A stretch of 64,000 nucleotides of DNA from Flavobacteriaceae bacterium. GTDB taxonomy: Bacteria > Bacteroidota > Bacteroidia > Flavobacteriales > Flavobacteriaceae. The DNA lies in contig PKEA01000071.1 of NCBI GenBank assembly GCA_002862805.1, forward strand, positions 19,659 to 83,658. The letters run 5' to 3'. The stretch's first letter is position 1; every line of letters begins with the position of its first letter. Positions 60,092 to 64,000 of this stretch are shown in pieces. The notes under the pieces were generated by a model, which saw only the letters and a program-made list of their open reading frames with translations, had not been told where the DNA came from and ran no database searches. The translations under genes and the position numbers were made by a program.

Positions 60092-62296
60092 TTAAAAACT
60101 ATATTTTAATCCGCCATATATATTTCTTCCAGGAGCATTAATTCCTGAAGCAAAAACTCTATACTGTGTGTCTAAAATGTTTTCTACTCCAGCAAATAGA
60201 GTTCCTCCGTTAAAGATTTCAAAACTTGTTTTAAAATTATATGTTTCCCAAGCAGGCATTCCTCCGTTTGGTGCATAACGTTCATTGTCTTCTCCATTAG
60301 GATAATAGTCACTAATATCTTTTTTGCCATTATACAGCATGTATGCTTCAAGCGTTCCCCATTTTTTTGAATATAGTAAACCAATTTTCCCGTAATAAGG
60401 CGCAATATGATCTAATGGAGATTTTGAATTGTCGTCTTCAATAATACGGCCAAGTGTGTAATTGAAATTTCCATGAAATTGTAAACTTTCAATTAAATAT
60501 GCCTTTATATTTGTTGAAAACCCAGTAATAAATGCTTTTCCTTTATTTTGGTTAGCAAAAATAGTATTTGTTTCTCCATTAATGTTAATTGTACTTTGAC
60601 CTTCATATGTAAATGTGTCGGTAACAATCGCGTCATACATTCTTGTATAATAATAAGTAGTTTCAATTTGAAATCTTTTATTTGTTGATTTAATTGTTAA
60701 CCCTAAATCTCCAGTGACTGTTTTTTCAGATTGTAAATCGGCGTTTGGAACAATAAGTATACCATTTCCAGAATCGAATACTTTTGCTAAATCATCAATA
60801 TTTGGAGACCTATAACCAGTACTAATGTTGGTTTTTAAACTTACATTCTGAGATGTTTTATATACAATTCCTGCTGTACCACTATAAGTAAAATTGTGTT
60901 GTTCTATACTATTAAATGGTAAAGGAAAAAGAGTATCATCATCAATTGTACTGTTCAATGTAGTATAGCCAAAACGTGCACCTATATTCCAAGCTGTTTT
61001 TTCGTTAAAATTTTCATTATAGGAAATGTAAAGATCATTACGAGTCATATTGTTCTCTCCATTAGGATAACGTGTTTGAAAAGGACTTGTTTCTCCAGTA
61101 TTAATGTTTTCAATTTCAGCAGTTGATTTTAAAGTTTCATAATATGACTCAAAACCATAGAACAACTCACTTTTATTGAATTTTTTATGAAGATTAATTC
61201 CTGCCGAAAATACATTTACTTTTTCGTAATTGTGCTCTAAGTTTTCATTTCCAAAACGCCTTGAGTTTCTGCTTTCATTTGTATTTTGATAAGCAATGTC
61301 AATCTCTAAATCGCTTTCTAGAAATGCTTTGTTTTTGTTTAAACTGTATATTGCAAGTAATCTTTCTTGTGGTCCATAATACCATTCTGCAAATTTTAGT
61401 CCTGTTCCTGAAACATCTGTTAAGCGATCATATCTTGGGATATCATTTGTATTTGAATATTGAAAATTTAACCCATGATCAAAACCACTAGACGTTTTAT
61501 ATGCAAATTTTTGCATAATGTTGTATTGTTTGTAACCTGAGTTTTTTTGAATATACTTGTCGCTGTTTTGGGTTAAAACATCAGTGCCGTCTGCAAGTGT
61601 AGTAACATAAAAAGGTCTCTCGCCAAAATAATCTCCATTATGATTCTTGTTTTTCCCCATTCTTAAATCTCCAAAATCATTATAAGAAAAAGCAGTTAAA
61701 GAAGCGAAATTTTGAGTTGCATAATTAATGTCAAAATAGCCTGATTTTTCTTCATTAACAGAACCATATCGTGTAGAAATATTTCCACTTAATGATTTAT
61801 TATTGCCGTTTAAAAATTTAGCTTTTTTTGTATTCATACTTACAGTTCCTCCTAGTGCATCACTTCCAAAAAGAGTTGAAGAAGGTCCGAAAAAGATGTC
61901 GACGTTTTCTAACATGTTCTCATCAACTGTAATTACGTTTTGTAAATGACCTGCTCTGTAGGTTAAATTATTCATTCTAATGCCGTCAACAAGTAGTAAA
62001 ACTCTACTTGCTTCAAAACCTCTTATAGAAGGGCTTCCTCCACCTTGTTGAGATTTTTGTACATGAACATTTCCTGAATTTGCTAATAAATCTGCTGTGT
62101 TTTGAAAATTTTGAAATTCAATTTCCTTTTGTGATACTGATTCAATTTGAGATGCAATAAATTCTTTTTCTTTTATTGTTCTTTTTGTTGTTACAACAAC
62201 TTCTTCAAGTTGATTTGTTTTAGTTGTATCTTTTTCTATTTGAGCAAAGCCAATAAAAGACACAATTAATAAAGTTAAGTTTATTAATTTTTTCAT
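60092..62296 (-). CDS. TonB-dependent receptor, heme/hemoglobin type
   Basis: A 734-residue receptor with a signal peptide (end near FAQ). The plug domain carries QGGGSPSIRGFEASRVLLLV, DGIRMNNLTYRAGHLQNVIT and DIFFGPSSTLFGSDALGGTV, the pattern of the HmuR/ShuA-like group. The heme-receptor FRAP/NPNL-like region appears as TGYRSPNIDDLAKVF and VPNADLQSEKT. The barrel ends with GRNIYGGLKYSF. Heme or hemoprotein uptake is therefore likely but inferred. It follows two small genes on the same strand (gap 38 bases), possibly one operon. Confidence 0.92.
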   Translation of the reverse strand: MKKLINLTLLIVSFIGFAQIEKDTTKTNQLEEVVVTTKRTIKEKEFIASQIESVSQKEIEFQNFQNTADLLANSGNVHVQKSQQGGGSPSIRGFEASRVLLLVDGIRMNNLTYRAGHLQNVITVDENMLENVDIFFGPSSTLFGSDALGGTVSMNTKKAKFLNGNNKSLSGNISTRYGSVNEEKSGYFDINYATQNFASLTAFSYNDFGDLRMGKNKNHNGDYFGERPFYVTTLADGTDVLTQNSDKYIQKNSGYKQYNIMQKFAYKTSSGFDHGLNFQYSNTNDIPRYDRLTDVSGTGLKFAEWYYGPQERLLAIYSLNKNKAFLESDLEIDIAYQNTNESRNSRRFGNENLEHNYEKVNVFSAGINLHKKFNKSELFYGFESYYETLKSTAEIENINTGETSPFQTRYPNGENNMTRNDLYISYNENFNEKTAWNIGARFGYTTLNSTIDDDTLFPLPFNSIEQHNFTYSGTAGIVYKTSQNVSLKTNISTGYRSPNIDDLAKVFDSGNGILIVPNADLQSEKTVTGDLGLTIKSTNKRFQIETTYYYTRMYDAIVTDTFTYEGQSTININGETNTIFANQNKGKAFITGFSTNIKAYLIESLQFHGNFNYTLGRIIEDDNSKSPLDHIAPYYGKIGLLYSKKWGTLEAYMLYNGKKDISDYYPNGEDNERYAPNGGMPAWETYNFKTSFEIFNGGTLFAGVENILDTQYRVFASGINAPGRNIYGGLKYSF

Positions 62297-62334
62297 TTCA
62301 TTTTAATTATTTTAAAAAATATTATTTAGTAATT

Positions 62335-62841
62335 CTATACTTGGTTTTTTGTTAAAATAATTGGTGGTTTTAATAAAAGTGAAACTATTTTATTGGGATT
62401 GTTTTGTTCTTTGTAAAATGGTTTTAATACACGGTCAATTAATGTGTGTCTTGTTTCAATTTCTTGAGGTGTGAGTAAAGCTAAAATAATGTTTCTTTTA
62501 AATTTAGCCTTGTTTTTTTTTGAGTTTTCTTTCTTTAAAGAGTAACTGATAAACTTAAAAAGACTTTCATTTTTATCTTCTATTACTATAAGTTTAACTT
62601 TGCTATGTAGTTGTATTACTTTTTTTATGTCATAATATTTGTCCGCAACAATAATTTCCTTAGCATTCTTGATGGTTAAATAATTCTCTTTTGAAAATAT
62701 AAAAGTAGTTTCAAAGTCTGATTTTTTTATAATGTAATTCTGTCTTATTTCTAATAATTTTTCAATCAATGGTTCAGAATTCTGAAAAAATAAAAGAATA
62801 CCAAATGAGGTAAAAAAAAAGATTGAGAAAATTTTTTTCAA
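62335..62841 (-). CDS. Hypothetical protein with N-terminal membrane helix
   Basis: A 168-residue protein with an N-terminal hydrophobic segment (IFSIFFFTSFGILLFFQ), a Lys/Ile-rich body and conserved-looking stretches TIKNAKEIIVADKYYDIKKV and LALLTPQEIETRHTLID. No known family is recognised. It lies 7 bases after the SPOR gene and 38 bases before the TonB receptor gene, so it is probably cotranscribed with both; a link to the receptor's function is only suggested by position. Confidence 0.65.
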   Translation of the reverse strand: MKKIFSIFFFTSFGILLFFQNSEPLIEKLLEIRQNYIIKKSDFETTFIFSKENYLTIKNAKEIIVADKYYDIKKVIQLHSKVKLIVIEDKNESLFKFISYSLKKENSKKNKAKFKRNIILALLTPQEIETRHTLIDRVLKPFYKEQNNPNKIVSLLLKPPIILTKNQV

Positions 62842-62848
62842 AACTATT

Positions 62849-63238
62849 CTATTTGCCTGGTTTTATTAAAAGCGCGCTAGGGTATTTTTTCTTAATTTCT
62901 ATCAAGAATTTTTCGGCATGAAGGCGTGATTTATAATTCCCTACGAATACTTTATATGTAGGGTTTGAATAGATAATTGTGCCTTCTACATCCTTAAAGT
63001 CACGCTTAAATTCCGAAAGTTTCTTCTTAGATTCTTCTCCAGACCCATAAAATATTTGAATTTTATAATTATCAATTATTGATAAGTTGTTGTTTATTTT
63101 TTGCTTTTCTTTTAATAAAGTTTGAAATTTTACATCTTGTTCAACCGAAGTTTTTAAATCTTGACTAAAACTTTTTGTACATAACAACAAGAATATGAAA
63201 CTGATAAGTAAAATTGGTTTATGGGCTAAATTTCTCAT
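62849..63238 (-). CDS. SPOR domain-containing exported protein
   Basis: A 129-residue protein with a signal peptide (LISFIFLLLCTKSFSQ). The C-terminal 75 residues form a SPOR domain (YKIQIFYGSGEESKKKLSEF, IIYSNPTYKVFVGNYKSRLH and AEKFLIEIKKKYPSALLIK). SPOR domains bind peptidoglycan stripped of its stem peptides, often at the division site. In related genomes such a gene lies next to the alternative complex III cluster, as here (divergent). First gene of a possible operon with the hypothetical and TonB receptor genes. Confidence 0.9.
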   Translation of the reverse strand: MRNLAHKPILLISFIFLLLCTKSFSQDLKTSVEQDVKFQTLLKEKQKINNNLSIIDNYKIQIFYGSGEESKKKLSEFKRDFKDVEGTIIYSNPTYKVFVGNYKSRLHAEKFLIEIKKKYPSALLIKPGK

Positions 63239-63343
63239 AATGAATTATATTTAAAACAAAAATACAACTAAAAATAGAAATCAAAACCCATGAAATTATT
63301 TAGAATAAATATAAATTACATTTTAAGATAATATTAAGGTTTT

Positions 63344-63370
63344 TTGAATAGTTCGAATATTGTATTTTTG
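63344..63370 (+). promoter_or_regulatory. Candidate promoter of the cytochrome/ACIII operon
   Basis: TTG at 63344-63346 and TATTTTTG at 63363-63370, spaced 16 bases, slightly shorter than usual. The 217-base gap 63239-63455 is otherwise featureless. Confidence 0.45.
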
Positions 63371-63455
63371 TCGGAGTTTAAAATTTTAGTACGGTGTTTT
63401 ATATAGTTATTTATACTAATATCGTACCAATTTTGTCGATAATCATTAATTAAAT

Positions 63456-64000
63456 ATGAAAAAGGTGGGTAACCATAATTCGTTTTCAAGGATTTTCTTC
63501 AGTTTAGCTTTATTGCTATCTTTTTCTTTATCTGTGTATTCTCAAGATACTGCTGAAGAAGCGGCAGTTCCTGCTTCAGTAGGTGCGGATGCGGCAAAGG
63601 GTAAAGAGTTGTTTAATGCTAATTGTGCAGCTTGTCATAAATTAGATGCAAAAGCAACGGGGCCTGCGCTTCGTGGTGTTGCAGATAAGTATGATAAAGA
63701 ATGGTTGTATAAATGGGTAAAAAACAGTAGTGACCTTATAAAGTCAGGAGATGCTCAGGCTATAAAAGTTTTTGAAGAAAATGGAAAAGTGCCAATGACG
63801 GCATTTCCTCAATTGTCAAATGCTGACATTGATAATATTTTAGCTTACACTTCTGAAGTTGCTCCTGCGCCTGCTGGACCTGTTCCTGGTGTTGAAAATG
63901 CTGCAGTTAATACAGATTCTGGAATTTCAAACAATGTGATATTAGGAGCGCTTTCGTTAGTGTTGTTGATGTTGGTTGTAATGTTGTTCTTGGTTAGAAA
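63456..64000 (+). CDS. c-type cytochrome, N-terminal part (alternative complex III ActA-like), cut by window end
   Basis: The frame opens at the ATG at 63456 and runs off the window after 181 codons. A signal peptide (FFSLALLLSFSLSVYSQ) is followed by a monoheme cytochrome c domain with CAACH in LFNANCAACHKLDAKATGPA and a distal Met in KVPMTAFPQLSNADIDNILA. A Pro/Ala linker and a membrane helix (VILGALSLVLLMLVVMLFLV) follow. This matches the first subunit of flavobacterial quinol:cytochrome c oxidoreductase (alternative complex III), whose other genes are expected just past the window edge. Confidence 0.88.
   Translation, partial: MKKVGNHNSFSRIFFSLALLLSFSLSVYSQDTAEEAAVPASVGADAAKGKELFNANCAACHKLDAKATGPALRGVADKYDKEWLYKWVKNSSDLIKSGDAQAIKVFEENGKVPMTAFPQLSNADIDNILAYTSEVAPAPAGPVPGVENAAVNTDSGISNNVILGALSLVLLMLVVMLFLVR

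Overview
The window is AT-rich chromosomal DNA from a member of the Flavobacteriaceae, most likely Flavobacterium or a close relative. The evidence is consistent: promoters have the Bacteroidetes form (TTG, about 19-21 bases, TAnnTTTG), there are no Shine-Dalgarno-like sites before most genes, lipoproteins start with short MKK leaders and a lipobox cysteine, and family-typical genes are present (DUF6252, DUF4301, DUF3127, DUF2723, heptaprenylglyceryl-phosphate synthase, TonB-dependent receptors, an alternative complex III cytochrome). Most of the window is core housekeeping sequence. I see no prophage, insertion sequence, CRISPR array or integrase.

Layout. 1-1900: rpsP-rimM-methyltransferase operon (minus). 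2.0-9.6 kb: a lipoprotein, DnaE with a fused exonuclease, a peroxiredoxin, thioredoxin and a lone DUF58 protein. 9.6-10.3 kb: two tandem tRNA-Asp genes, each followed by the same structured element. 10.4-22.5 kb: small lipoproteins, a glycosyltransferase/flippase pair, ruvC, hemW, a cyclase, a YjbR protein, an M43 protease, a PH-like protein, DUF4407 and ahcY. 22.7-26.5 kb: a tightly packed operon (phosphopantetheinyl transferase, pcrB, pnuC, DUF4301, arfB). 26.5-28.9 kb: TPP riboswitch and the TonB receptor it should control. 29-35 kb: a Rieske-like lipoprotein, greA, HIT, aldehyde dehydrogenase, histidine kinase, flavin reductase, DUF3127, aat, then VF530 and tag on the minus strand. 35.8-39.5 kb: a very large TraB/GumN protein. 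39.6-42.4 kb: rplM-rpsI and rpsB-tsf (minus). 42.5-50.5 kb: serine hydrolase, SdpR/SdpI pair, polA, metallophosphoesterase, a cysteine-less thioredoxin and a deacetylase. 50.5-54.9 kb: DUF2723 membrane protein, tRNA-Gln, tandem-domain universal stress protein. 55-59.6 kb: rimP-nusA-infB. 59.6-64 kb: a heme-type TonB receptor with two upstream genes including a SPOR protein, and the start of a c-type cytochrome gene cut by the window edge.

Translation and transcription machinery dominates: S16, S2, S9, L13, EF-Ts, IF2, RimM, RimP, NusA, GreA, ArfB and three tRNAs. Several of these genes carry leader or intercistronic hairpins (rimP, greA, rpsP, rpsB, rpsB-tsf) that look regulatory. The strongest unexplained signals are the duplicated tRNA-Asp unit with its conserved downstream element, the terminator-like hairpins just before rimP and greA, a hairpin that buries the start codon downstream of the TPP riboswitch, a heptanucleotide slippage tract and an in-frame repeat fragment in a glycosyltransferase gene, and two proteins that keep a redox fold but have lost its ligands (Rieske-like, thioredoxin-like). 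I did not find a clearly new multigene system.
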